From the NCBI RefSeq assembly GCF_001637325.1, contig NZ_LRXL01000026.1:620001-684000 (forward strand): a DNA stretch of 64,000 bases, given 5' to 3'. The notes under the pieces were generated by a model. That model saw only the letters and a list, made by a program, of their open reading frames with translations. It was not told the DNA's origin and did not search any database. Position 1 is the stretch's first letter. Each line of letters opens with the position of its first letter. Positions 27,928 to 36,858 of the stretch are shown here, one piece after another. The stretch is from Cochleicola gelatinilyticus (GTDB lineage: Bacteria; Bacteroidota; Bacteroidia; Flavobacteriales; Flavobacteriaceae). The translations under genes were made by a program, and so were the position numbers.

Positions 27928-29820
27928 ATGAAAAAAATATACACTTTATTACTATTTATTGCAGTTGCATCATCTGTCGCTACTGCCCAAAATAAAGACA
28001 CAAAAAAAGCAGACGAACTGTATGATCGACTTGCATATACAGATGCAGCAAAAGCCTATGAAAAATTACTTTCAAAAGGAAAAAGCAGTCGATATGTTTT
28101 TGAAAGGTTAGGAAACAGTTATTTCTTTATTAATAACACCGGAAAGGCAGAAACGTATTATAAACGTGTCGTAAAAGGAAGAAATGTGGAGGCCGAAACT
28201 GTTTATAATTACGCACAATCTTTAAAAGCAAACGGAAAATTTAGCGATTATAATACTTGGATGCAGAAATTTTCTGAAATGAAACCAAACGACTCGCGCG
28301 CTAAAGAGTTTCTTAAAAACCCTAACTATGTTCCTACACTGACAGATAAAACTCCAGAATTTTCAGTAAAGAACATGGCAGATCTTAATTCAAAATACGC
28401 AGATTTTGGTGGAATTATTTATGGAAAAGATTTCTATTTTGCATCAGGAAGAAACACAACCCGTAAAAACTACGATTGGAATAAAGAGCCTTTCCTTGAA
28501 ATCTACAAGGCCTCTAACGTTGGAGGTACAATTAAAAATGCCACGTTACTAAATGGCGATGTAAACACGAAATTCCATGAAGGAAATGTAGTTCTTTCTG
28601 CCGATGGAAAGAAAATGTTTTTTGATCGTAACGACTACTACGAAGGCGATTTAGACAAAGGTGAAAACGGAATCAATCAAATAAATATATATACCGCCGA
28701 GAATATAGATGGTGTTTGGAAGGATATTCAATCGGTTTCTTTTAACAACGATAATTATTCTGTAGGACACCCCGCTCTTACACGAGATGGAAATACTCTT
28801 TACTTTTCAAGTGATATGCCAGGAGGTCAAGGAGGTTCAGATCTTTATAGGGTCTCCATTAATAAAGATGGAACCTTTGGAACTCCAAAAAATCTAGGAC
28901 CTGGTATAAATACCGAAGGCAAAGAAACGTTTCCTTATATCGACACAAATGGAACGCTCTATTTCTCGAGTGATGGACATTTAGGTTTAGGAGGACTTGA
29001 TGTTTTTATGGCTGAGGCAGAAGGCGACTCTTTTGGTGAAGTAATTAACCTAGGAGCTGGTTTAAACAGCACTGCCGATGATTTTGCATTTAAATTTGAC
29101 CCTGTTCTTAAAGAGGGCTATGTATCTTCAAATAGAACTGGCGGAAAAGGTGGAGATGATATTTACAGCGTTAAAAAACTTATTGCACCTTGTACGGTCA
29201 ATATGGTTGTTGAGATAATCAACGAATACACCAGGGAACCTCTTACCGGTGCAAGGGTTGATCTTTATGACACAATGGAAAACAAATTAAGCACCAAGAT
29301 AACAGACGAGAATGGAAATGTTTCTTTTGCTACGGAATGCGATAAAGCGCATGTAGTTCAAGCAACTATGAAAGATTTTGAAAGTGGGGCTAATGAAGTT
29401 GAAAAAGCAACCGAGGGAGAAACCAAAACCACAATTGGTCTTCGTCCTATTGAAGCCATGATCGTTGATGATAAAGTTATTTTAGAGCCTATTTATTTTG
29501 ATCTTGACAAACATAATATTAAGCCCCAAGCTGCCTTTGAGTTAGATAAACTTGTAGGGCTAATGAAGAAGTATTCTAATATGGTAATCGCAGTGGAAAG
29601 CCATACAGACAATCGCGATACAGACGCTTACAACTTGAAACTTTCAGAAAAAAGAGCCCAATCGACCGTTCAATATATAATTTCTAAAGGAATTGATTCC
29701 TCAAGAATTAGTGGGAAAGGATTTGGGGAAAGTAGGCCAGTGATAAGTTGTGCAACTAAGTGTACTGAAGCGCAACATCAGAAAAATCGCCGTTCTGAGT
29801 TTAATATCATATCAAGATAA
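27928..29820 (+). CDS. OmpA-family peptidoglycan-binding protein, PorE-like
   Basis: 630 residues. A signal peptide ends near residue 20 (ATAQ). A TPR-like region (about 25-110) is followed by WD40/PD40-type propeller blades (about 150-390; repeated YFSSDMPGGQGGSDLY-like blocks), a carboxypeptidase-regulatory-like domain (about 425-505, EYTREPLTGARVDLYD) and a C-terminal OmpA domain (about 515-630) with the ESHTDNRDTDAYNLKLSEKRA signature. This layout is that of PorE, which ties the T9SS to peptidoglycan, and of similar proteins encoded beside PorP/SprF genes. A terminator follows. Confidence 0.9.
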   Translation: MKKIYTLLLFIAVASSVATAQNKDTKKADELYDRLAYTDAAKAYEKLLSKGKSSRYVFERLGNSYFFINNTGKAETYYKRVVKGRNVEAETVYNYAQSLKANGKFSDYNTWMQKFSEMKPNDSRAKEFLKNPNYVPTLTDKTPEFSVKNMADLNSKYADFGGIIYGKDFYFASGRNTTRKNYDWNKEPFLEIYKASNVGGTIKNATLLNGDVNTKFHEGNVVLSADGKKMFFDRNDYYEGDLDKGENGINQINIYTAENIDGVWKDIQSVSFNNDNYSVGHPALTRDGNTLYFSSDMPGGQGGSDLYRVSINKDGTFGTPKNLGPGINTEGKETFPYIDTNGTLYFSSDGHLGLGGLDVFMAEAEGDSFGEVINLGAGLNSTADDFAFKFDPVLKEGYVSSNRTGGKGGDDIYSVKKLIAPCTVNMVVEIINEYTREPLTGARVDLYDTMENKLSTKITDENGNVSFATECDKAHVVQATMKDFESGANEVEKATEGETKTTIGLRPIEAMIVDDKVILEPIYFDLDKHNIKPQAAFELDKLVGLMKKYSNMVIAVESHTDNRDTDAYNLKLSEKRAQSTVQYIISKGIDSSRISGKGFGESRPVISCATKCTEAQHQKNRRSEFNIISR

Positions 29821-29854
29821 CCTCACGTTAACGTAAAAGTTAACCAACCAGGAG

Positions 29855-29902
29855 AACCTTTGCAAAATGTAATTATATATTACAGGACGTAAAGGTTTTT
29901 TC
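29855..29902 (+). terminator. Terminator of the adhesin/PorP/PorE operon
   Basis: AACCTTT (29855-29861) pairs with AAAGGTT (29891-29897), enclosing an inner stem TGTAAT/ATTACA, and is followed by a T-run. It begins 35 bases after the stop at 29820. The rest of the 278-base gap to 30098 holds only the opposing terminator at 30040-30072. Confidence 0.65.
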
Positions 29903-30039
29903 TTTTAAAACTCTACATCATTTTCTGTCTTGAACTTAATTCTAGTAAAGCAATTAAAGGCATAAAACCTACATCTAATACTCCTCAGTACCCTGTATAG
30001 AATTGCCGTGTTCACTATAGTTCGGCTTTAAATAAGGAT

Positions 30040-30072
30040 AAAAAAAAAGCTGCCTTAGTAAGACAGCCTTTT
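30040..30072 (-). terminator. Terminator of the TonB receptor/DUF5689 operon
   Basis: On the minus strand GCTGTCTT and AAGGCAGC form a stem with a tiny loop, followed by nine T residues. It lies 26 bases beyond the stop of the DUF5689 gene. Confidence 0.8.
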
Positions 30073-30097
30073 AATATTATTAATAAATACTTAGAAA

Positions 30098-32107
30098 TTA
30101 ATTAGCGTTGATGGTAATCTCATCCAATTCATAGGTTCCATCAAAGTCTGGATTGCCGCTTCCGGTATATTTAAAAGCTACATACCCTGTTCCATTTACA
30201 CAGTCTAGTTTAACATTTTCAGAAAAAATCCAATCACCAAATGGGTCTTCATTTTGAGCAACCGTTGCAACCAATAGTACTTCCCAATTTGCTGATGTAA
30301 TATTCGCTTCGGTACCATCCCAATCGTTTGAGAAAAGTACTTCTAATTCACTTCCGTCAGGAAAATTCGTAGAGGTCTTAAAGTCAATAGTTTCACCATC
30401 TTGAGCGCCAAGATCAATTTGTGGCGTGATTAGCCAACTAATTGTGCTTTCCTCACCAGACATAAACGAACCTACGCGTGCAGAAATTCCTAAAGAAGGA
30501 TTAGTTCCCGCTTCAGCATACGCTTCCCATAGTTGTGCTCCTGCTTCACTATAATTCGTCCACCCATTATTAGAAATTGGTTCTGCAGGGGTTTGATTTT
30601 CAAAAAAGTCGCTGAACAATTCATTATTCCCTACAGTATCTGCAACGCCACAATCTACCCCTTCACCTGGTGGGACAATAACTGTTTCAGATCGTATTTC
30701 TATTTCATCTAATTCGTAGGTACCATCATTATCTGGGTTACCGCTACCAATATATTTAAATGCGACATGACCTGTTCCTAAAATACAAGAAAGATCTACC
30801 AGACCTGATTCGATCCAGTCACCAAAAAAATCACTGTTCTGTGCTATTCTTGCTGCCGGTACAGGACCCCAAGATGCTGCCGGAATGTTTTCTGCAACAC
30901 CATCCCAATCTTGAGAAAACAGCACTAATAACTGACTTCCATCTGCAAAACTTGTAGATGTTTTAAACTCTAATGTTTCCATAGCTTGTGCATCAAAGTC
31001 TATTTCTGGAGTTACCAACCATCCTATGGTACTTTCATCCTCCGAATTAAAAGAGAGTATACGAGCAGAAATTCCTAACGAAGCATTGGTTCCATCATCG
31101 AAAAAAGCTTCCCATGTTTCTGTACCAGCTTCAATGTAATTGGTCCATCCGTTTCCAGAGATGGGTGACCCCTCTGTTTGTGTTTCAAAAAAATCGCTGA
31201 AAAGTACAGTATCCCCTCTAGATTCTGCATCTCCACATAAATCACATCGCTCTCCTGTACCAAAATCTATAAAAGAAGGGTCATTGACTGTTACTATAAA
31301 AAATTCATCGAAGAAATCACGTGATAAAATAGCATTAATACTTCCTGCTCCTGTTGGAAGTAAAACCGATTTAAAGTCGGCAAATGTACTGGTGCTAAAA
31401 ACTGTACTCAATCCATCTGAACAACTTATAAGGTTGCGTTCTCCATCGAACTCATCATCAGGTTCACCTGCAAAGGTCTTAGGATCATCTCCAAGCACTT
31501 CTTCTGCACCAAACTGAACATTCTCAATGCGCACGAATAAATTGGTTTTGTCTCTTGTAAAATCGTTAATGCTTATTGGAAGTGGCACTAAAGTTTCAGT
31601 TTCATCATCCCGGATTACATAATCGAACAATCTTGATTCGGCTATTTTGCCTAAGCTCTCATCATCACGAACTCCTAAACTCACAACACCGCCGTCGATT
31701 CCTACGGTTAATCCATTTAATTTAACGAAAACCTTTCTTCCCAACTCAAAACTTGTAAAAAGAGGATTCACGTCTGCTAAAATTCGTACACCTGCTGTTG
31801 GGTTCTCAGCTTTATCTTGAATTATTAATTCTTCAAAAAAGTTGCCTCCTTCATCACTAGAAATTACATATCCAATAAGATACGTATCTGTTTCTCCTAA
31901 ATCTAAAATGTCGTTTTGATTGTTATTTTGTTCTTGAGCCAACAAATCTCTCAAAGCTCCAATAGTGATTTCTGTCCCTTGCACTAAACTATCTTGGTCT
32001 TGAATAGTTACACTCGGCACATCAAATTCATCATCTTGCACACACGAACTCAACACTATCGCTGCCATAAATAGCGCGCAAAATTTATAAAAGTTTAAAG
32101 TCTTCAT
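30098..32107 (-). CDS. DUF5689 lipoprotein with two choice-of-anchor J domains
   Basis: 669 residues with a lipobox VLSSC (Cys22). The N-terminal half (about 40-280) is DUF5689, an OB-fold-like Bacteroidota domain often linked to secreted nucleases: TYLIGYVISSDEGGNFFEELIIQD and GRKVFVKLNGL. Two tandem choice-of-anchor J domains follow (about 290-475 and 485-669), each with an FSDFFExQ...GWTNYxEAG block and ending SGNPDxDGTYELDEI. The product is expected at the cell surface. It is 25 bases downstream of a TonB receptor gene, so they probably form one operon and work as a lipoprotein/receptor pair. Confidence 0.88.
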   Translation of the reverse strand: MKTLNFYKFCALFMAAIVLSSCVQDDEFDVPSVTIQDQDSLVQGTEITIGALRDLLAQEQNNNQNDILDLGETDTYLIGYVISSDEGGNFFEELIIQDKAENPTAGVRILADVNPLFTSFELGRKVFVKLNGLTVGIDGGVVSLGVRDDESLGKIAESRLFDYVIRDDETETLVPLPISINDFTRDKTNLFVRIENVQFGAEEVLGDDPKTFAGEPDDEFDGERNLISCSDGLSTVFSTSTFADFKSVLLPTGAGSINAILSRDFFDEFFIVTVNDPSFIDFGTGERCDLCGDAESRGDTVLFSDFFETQTEGSPISGNGWTNYIEAGTETWEAFFDDGTNASLGISARILSFNSEDESTIGWLVTPEIDFDAQAMETLEFKTSTSFADGSQLLVLFSQDWDGVAENIPAASWGPVPAARIAQNSDFFGDWIESGLVDLSCILGTGHVAFKYIGSGNPDNDGTYELDEIEIRSETVIVPPGEGVDCGVADTVGNNELFSDFFENQTPAEPISNNGWTNYSEAGAQLWEAYAEAGTNPSLGISARVGSFMSGEESTISWLITPQIDLGAQDGETIDFKTSTNFPDGSELEVLFSNDWDGTEANITSANWEVLLVATVAQNEDPFGDWIFSENVKLDCVNGTGYVAFKYTGSGNPDFDGTYELDEITINAN
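30101..31240 (-). repeat. 585-bp tandem duplication encoding the two choice-of-anchor J domains
   Basis: Matching positions, for example the YELDEI codons at about 30121 and 30706, are exactly 585 bases apart (195 codons). The two copies are clearly similar at protein level but have drifted at DNA level, so the duplication is not very recent. Confidence 0.75.
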
Positions 32108-32132
32108 GGGTATTTATTTAATAGTAATTTTT

Positions 32133-34970
32133 TTAAAATCTAACGTATACATTTATATAATAAGAGGTTCCGTTTCCGAAGTAATAACGGGATCCAAAAA
32201 CGGGGTTTTCCCTTTTACTTTCTTCTAGAACAGAGGTATAATCGGCATTTCTTGAATCTTCGAAACCACCAGTCTTGTAATTCTGGTCTAATACATTATT
32301 AATGGTAGCAAAGAAACCAACATAGTAATCTTTGATCTTCCATGATTTTCCTCCAACTACATTCACCAAGAAATAGTCGTCGAATTGTTCTTGTTTTAAT
32401 AGTTCTCTAGCAATGTCCTCATCATAATCATTTAAGGGTTGTCCGTCGACATCTAAAGAAAAGGCATTAGACCGTCGTAAGCTGCTTACATCGATATATG
32501 CATTCGAGAAATAATTGGTGGTGGCACCTACCCACCAGAATCCCGGATCGCGGTATTCGAAACCAAGTTGATACGCTCTTTCTGGACCACCGGCAACATG
32601 AATGTTTTTTAACTTGGTGGTTCCATCACCAAATGTCAATTGATCTGCAAAGTCGTCACTGGTAAGATATTGATCTGGGTTGTTGGCGTAGATATATTGT
32701 CCTACCGAAGCCGCTGCCTTTAATTTTATGGTTGGTGTTACTTGTGCTTCAATTCCTAATTCGCCACCCACACCACGAGTTTCAATATTGGTTAAGATCT
32801 CCTGTACAAATGCATTTCCGTCTTCAAAACCTTGTGCAGATTCCGTAAAGAAAAAATTAATATCGGTTTGGTCTTGAATGTTATTATAGAATCCTGTTAA
32901 TCTTGCTTTAACAATTGGTGATCTAAAGATGTAACTAATATCTGCGCTCTGTACCGTTTCATTTTCCAGTCCGATTACGATATCGTTGTTCTGTCTTGCA
33001 TTAGAAAAGCTATTTCGAAGCGTTGGTGCTTTAGTAAAATAGCCAAGATTTACATCTATTAAATGTCGACCCGAAAGTTTGTATACGGCCCCTCCTTTTA
33101 CTCCGTAATTTGTAAAATTTAATGCTTCACTTTCACCTAAAGAGCGACTCCCCGGATAATTTCCATTTTCAAATAAACCAGTACGCTGGTATTTGGTTTC
33201 TGAAGCCTGTGCAGCCACATAAAAGTCTACGGTTCGGTATTTAAATTGTCCTTGTGCAAATCCGCTAATTACATCAGCATCTAGATCGTAATTATATTTA
33301 TAGCGATCACCTTCACGTACAATTCGATTAGGATTCTGAAGGTCACTTTGTGAAATATCACCAATCACATTTGTATTCTCGCCTTCTGCAAAGAAATCGA
33401 CATCTAAATATCCTGTTCCTCCTAAAAGATCTTTTACTGAAGCGAAGTTTTCACTGTTTAAAGTACGATAACTAAGATTTCCGTTAAGGGTAATGTTTTC
33501 TGAAAGTTTGGTACTAAGAATTGTATTTACAGTAATCTGCGTATCATCATTTCGGTCCTCTTGAATGATATATGTTGAATTTCCACCATTGGCAACGTTT
33601 GTAGCGTTGGTGTTTCCGAAGTACAACGCATTCCAATCTAACTGTCCGTCTGCCTGAAACTCCTGTTGTGCTAGATATGCATTCTGATAATCGGCAGCGG
33701 TCGGATTAGGGTCTTGTAAAAAGTAACTAGGCAATCGCTGGTAGTAGTTTCCAAAGGGATTACGTGCTCCTCCAACCGGAATCGGCACACCATCAATAAG
33801 TCGTGTACCTCCATTATCGATTCTAGTGTTTCCTATTTTTCCTGTTTGAAATCCGATGTTGGTATTTAATTTTGTCTGTTCTCCGATATTCCAGTAGTGG
33901 TTCAACATAAATACGGGTTCTTCGATCTCGCGAATACGACTGTTTCGAATTTCCCCATCCTGATATCCCCAGTTGGGATTGTATCGAATTCCTTTTAGAT
34001 CTCGAGCTTCTTGAGTAATGGCAGTAGAACGCCCTCTTCGGTTCGGGGTATAAAAAGCAGAAAAGTTTACACTGTGATTGTCGTTGATTTTTTTCTCTAC
34101 GGCTCCAAAAAAAGAATTGGCATCGTATAAGGTTCCATCGATATATCCTTCCTCTCCAAAACGTCTTGAAAGAAGTACTGTATAAGCCCAGCCATCCTGT
34201 GACAAACCACTACTGTACGACCCCATAATTCGTCCTTGATAGCTTCGGTTAGCAGAAGCAAATGAGACACGACCTCCTTGACGATACTGTGAGGCTCTCA
34301 TTATAATATTAGAAGTTCCTGCTATATCTCCAAAGGCATAATCGTTTGCCTTTAAGCCTAAGGAAAATTCGCGATTTCGTTGTGCATCATTTAATCCTCC
34401 CCAGTTTCCCCATTGTGGGCGACCGTTAAATTGTTTGTTCATTTCAATACCATTGATAAGTACTTTCCCGTTGGCATTATCTAATCCTCTAGGACGGAAA
34501 AAGGTGGCACTAAAATCGAAAGAAGCAGCATTAAGAAAAACATCGCGCGAAGCTTGAAGCAATCCTGATACATTATAAGAAGTACCTTCATCTTGATCAA
34601 GTTCATTATCGGATAAGCTAATAATTCCTATTTGGGCTTCAACTTCGGTTAAATCGATCTCTAATAAAATAGGGTCAAGATTAATTGTTTCGTTGTTCTG
34701 AACGGTTATAGGTATTTGTTGCGTTACATACCCCTCTTTTAAAACAAGGAGCACTTGCTCTCCTTGTGGAAGTTCGGTGCCAGAAATTAAAAATAATCCA
34801 TCTGCATCTGTTTGTGTACTATAGATACTTGATTGAATTCGCACATCGACATCGGGAATAACTTCACTAGAATTGGTGTCAACTACTCTTCCTTTTACGA
34901 TTGCTTCCTGCGCTAAAAGAGGCGCAATACTTATTAGCACCATGCAAAAGGTTACAATTAATCTTTTCAT
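32133..34970 (-). CDS. TonB-dependent receptor with carboxypeptidase-like N-terminal domain
   Basis: 945 residues. A signal peptide (to about residue 20, PLLAQ) is followed by a CarboxypepD_reg-like domain (about 22-105: VKGRVVDTNSSEVIPDVDVRIQ), a plug domain and a 22-stranded barrel ending in an aromatic residue (YINVYVRF). It imports an unknown substrate across the outer membrane using TonB energy. The downstream DUF5689 lipoprotein and the divergent secreted EEP nuclease suggest nucleic-acid breakdown products as substrate, inferred from context. The promoter box is at 35019-35026 on the minus strand. Confidence 0.9.
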   Translation of the reverse strand: MKRLIVTFCMVLISIAPLLAQEAIVKGRVVDTNSSEVIPDVDVRIQSSIYSTQTDADGLFLISGTELPQGEQVLLVLKEGYVTQQIPITVQNNETINLDPILLEIDLTEVEAQIGIISLSDNELDQDEGTSYNVSGLLQASRDVFLNAASFDFSATFFRPRGLDNANGKVLINGIEMNKQFNGRPQWGNWGGLNDAQRNREFSLGLKANDYAFGDIAGTSNIIMRASQYRQGGRVSFASANRSYQGRIMGSYSSGLSQDGWAYTVLLSRRFGEEGYIDGTLYDANSFFGAVEKKINDNHSVNFSAFYTPNRRGRSTAITQEARDLKGIRYNPNWGYQDGEIRNSRIREIEEPVFMLNHYWNIGEQTKLNTNIGFQTGKIGNTRIDNGGTRLIDGVPIPVGGARNPFGNYYQRLPSYFLQDPNPTAADYQNAYLAQQEFQADGQLDWNALYFGNTNATNVANGGNSTYIIQEDRNDDTQITVNTILSTKLSENITLNGNLSYRTLNSENFASVKDLLGGTGYLDVDFFAEGENTNVIGDISQSDLQNPNRIVREGDRYKYNYDLDADVISGFAQGQFKYRTVDFYVAAQASETKYQRTGLFENGNYPGSRSLGESEALNFTNYGVKGGAVYKLSGRHLIDVNLGYFTKAPTLRNSFSNARQNNDIVIGLENETVQSADISYIFRSPIVKARLTGFYNNIQDQTDINFFFTESAQGFEDGNAFVQEILTNIETRGVGGELGIEAQVTPTIKLKAAASVGQYIYANNPDQYLTSDDFADQLTFGDGTTKLKNIHVAGGPERAYQLGFEYRDPGFWWVGATTNYFSNAYIDVSSLRRSNAFSLDVDGQPLNDYDEDIARELLKQEQFDDYFLVNVVGGKSWKIKDYYVGFFATINNVLDQNYKTGGFEDSRNADYTSVLEESKRENPVFGSRYYFGNGTSYYINVYVRF

Positions 34971-35018
34971 TAGGTAACTACTTGTTTATTAGATTAAATT
35001 ATTGTTATAATAGCAAAG

Positions 35019-35054
35019 CAAAACTACATTTTTTAAATGAAACACCTACTTTTG
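35019..35054. promoter_or_regulatory. Divergent promoter pair between the TonB receptor and the secreted nuclease
   Basis: The complement of 35019-35026 reads TAGTTTTG and faces the TonB receptor gene; 35047-35054 reads TACTTTTG and faces the nuclease gene. Both match TAnnTTTG and they lie 20 bases apart, so the two promoters overlap and may be co-regulated. No operator was recognised. Confidence 0.5.
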
Positions 35055-35100
35055 GCGTACCTTTTGTATAAGGCTTTACGTAAATTTAATATTACATAGA

Positions 35101-36162
35101 ATGAACAAATTTCTACCAATTACATTCCTATTAGCATTAATTACTACAGTAACTTTTGCGCAAGAAAAGAAAAAATATAAAGTGAATACCGTTGCTTTTT
35201 ATAATATCGAAAACCTCTTTGATTTTGAGGACGACCCCCTCACTTTCGATGACGATCGCACACCGAACGGAAAAGATCATTGGACAGAAGCCATATACAA
35301 TGCTAAAATAAAAAATATGGCAAAGGTAATTTCAGAAATTGGTGCAGATGTCACAGGCACCCCTCCTGCTGTTATTGGACTTTGTGAAACGGAAAACCGA
35401 AAAGTGCTTGAAGATCTTGTAAATGATGATGCATTGCGAAATAAAGAATACGGTATTATTCAATTTGATTCTCCAGACCGAAGAGGAATCGATGTTGCCT
35501 TGTTGTACCAAAAGAAACTTTTCACGCCCACAAATTACAAAGCGCATGAGTTATTAATTTACGACGATCAAGACCGAAGCAAACGGGTGTTTACGAGAGA
35601 TCAACTATTAGTAAGCGGAATGCTTGATGGAGAAAAAATTCACGTAATTGTAAACCACTGGCCATCCCGAAGTGGTGGAGAAGCACGAAGTCGCCCAAAA
35701 CGTATGAAAGCTGCTGCTCTTAATAAGCGTTTAATAGACTCGCTTTTTAGTGAAGACCCTTATGCAAAAATTATCACCATGGGAGATTTAAATGATGATC
35801 CTGTAAGTCCTAGTGTAAAAGAAGTATTAAAAGCAAAAGACGACCGGGAAAATATGGAATTAAAAGAGCTATATAACCCAATGGAGGAAATGTTTCAGAA
35901 AGGACTTGGTACCCTTGCGTATCGCGACAGCTGGAATTTATTCGACCAAATGATTGTTTCTACCGAACTCACTAAAAAAGATTTCTCAAGCTATCGTTTT
36001 TATAAAGCTGGAATCTATAACAAAACGTATCTAGCAAACCCAAGAGGACGGTATAAAGGATATCCCTATCGTAGTTTTGCAGACGGTGGATTTACGGGCG
36101 GATACAGTGATCACTTTCCGGTGTATCTTTATTTAATAAAAGAGATTGCTTCGGAAGAATAA
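35101..36162 (+). CDS. Secreted endonuclease/exonuclease/phosphatase family protein
   Basis: 353 residues with a signal peptide ending TVTFAQ (about residue 21). Catalytic EEP blocks are complete: YNIENLF, GLCETEN, VNHWPSRSGGE, MGDLNDDP and SDHFPVYLY. The acidic ENLFDFEDDPLTFDDD segment is shared with the cytosolic paralogue at 21567. Export and the divergent TonB receptor/DUF5689 operon point to an extracellular or periplasmic nuclease used to obtain phosphate or nucleosides. Alternative: another phosphodiesterase of the same fold. Confidence 0.9.
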   Translation: MNKFLPITFLLALITTVTFAQEKKKYKVNTVAFYNIENLFDFEDDPLTFDDDRTPNGKDHWTEAIYNAKIKNMAKVISEIGADVTGTPPAVIGLCETENRKVLEDLVNDDALRNKEYGIIQFDSPDRRGIDVALLYQKKLFTPTNYKAHELLIYDDQDRSKRVFTRDQLLVSGMLDGEKIHVIVNHWPSRSGGEARSRPKRMKAAALNKRLIDSLFSEDPYAKIITMGDLNDDPVSPSVKEVLKAKDDRENMELKELYNPMEEMFQKGLGTLAYRDSWNLFDQMIVSTELTKKDFSSYRFYKAGIYNKTYLANPRGRYKGYPYRSFADGGFTGGYSDHFPVYLYLIKEIASEE

Positions 36163-36180
36163 AAAAACACTCATTTCCCG

Positions 36181-36270
36181 TTCTGAAAGTAATGAAGCGA
36201 AAAACTTTCAGAAGCAATAAAAAAAACGAATCCACAATATCTTACTAAGAGTTGTGGATTCGTTGTTTAG
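36181..36270 (+). terminator. Tandem hairpins after the secreted nuclease gene
   Basis: Hairpin one: TTCTGAAAGT (36181-36190) with ACTTTCAGAA (36204-36213). Hairpin two: AACGAATCCACAA (36225-36237) with TTGTGGATTCGTT (36252-36264), a perfect 13-bp stem. The T-run after the second is weak (TGTTTAG). Probably a terminator or 3'-end stabiliser between convergent genes. Confidence 0.6.
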
Positions 36271-36319
36271 GTAGACTAAGACTGCCCGTATTTAAAACTT
36301 GTAGTGCTATTTCAAAGCA

Positions 36320-36763
36320 TTAATTAAACCATTGTCCCCATGGGATTCTACTTAATAATGCTATTAGCGCGAGCGTATAAAAGATCGCTAGCATTTTAAA
36401 TTTAGGTGTCGAGACTAATTTCTTTTTGTGTTTTGAGTATCCTACCGTAATTAGCACTACCGTGATGAGCATCATGAGTGGATGTTCTACAGCATACAAT
36501 CTATAAGTAGGGTTGCTCATAACCTCACCCATTCCGTTGTTGGTAATATTTTGTAATCCTAGGGGAGATACAAAGAAAAGTACCAAGCCAATAAGGAGTT
36601 GTATGTGTGTAACAATAAGTGCAAATAAGGAGATTCGAAAATCTTTTGGAGCATATTCTCTTTTAGAAAAGTAACCCGCTAGGGCATTAATAGTTGCGAG
36701 TGTTACAATAAGAACGACTAGATAAGCCCAGTAAGAGTGTATAAATTGAACAGTGGTGTACAT
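36320..36763 (-). CDS. Four-helix membrane protein, cytochrome b-like, unknown function
   Basis: 147 residues from the ATG at 36761-36763. The longer frame to 36826 would run through the terminator at 36804-36837 and is rejected. Four hydrophobic helices are visible. Histidines lie in or near them (HSYW near residue 9, THIQLL, EHPLMM, SKHKKK), which resembles small Bacteroidota membrane proteins often labelled cytochrome b; haem binding is possible but unproven. The C-terminus is RIPWGQWFN. It is an isolated gene. Confidence 0.65.
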   Translation of the reverse strand: MYTTVQFIHSYWAYLVVLIVTLATINALAGYFSKREYAPKDFRISLFALIVTHIQLLIGLVLFFVSPLGLQNITNNGMGEVMSNPTYRLYAVEHPLMMLITVVLITVGYSKHKKKLVSTPKFKMLAIFYTLALIALLSRIPWGQWFN

Positions 36764-36803
36764 AGATGTTGTTTTAGCTTCCCAAAGGTAGGGATTATTC
36801 CAT

Positions 36804-36837
36804 AAAAAAACCGCCTTGAAACTCAAGGCGGTTTTTT
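36804..36837. terminator. Bidirectional terminator, mainly for the Oar-like TonB receptor gene
   Basis: CCGCCTTGA and TCAAGGCGG form a perfect 9-bp stem with a 3-base loop, flanked by A-runs and T-runs on both sides. It lies 22 bases beyond the minus-strand stop at 36859. Confidence 0.85.
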
Positions 36838-36858
36838 ATATTTTAAATGTTAATTGTC

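Noticed and set aside
29821-30097. 278-base gap searched for a tRNA or small RNA
   Set aside because: Only two opposing terminators are visible; no cloverleaf or other conserved fold could be built by eye.
36764-36826. N-terminal extension of the four-helix membrane protein
   Set aside because: It would be translated from a strong bidirectional terminator hairpin; the ATG at 36763 gives a natural protein.
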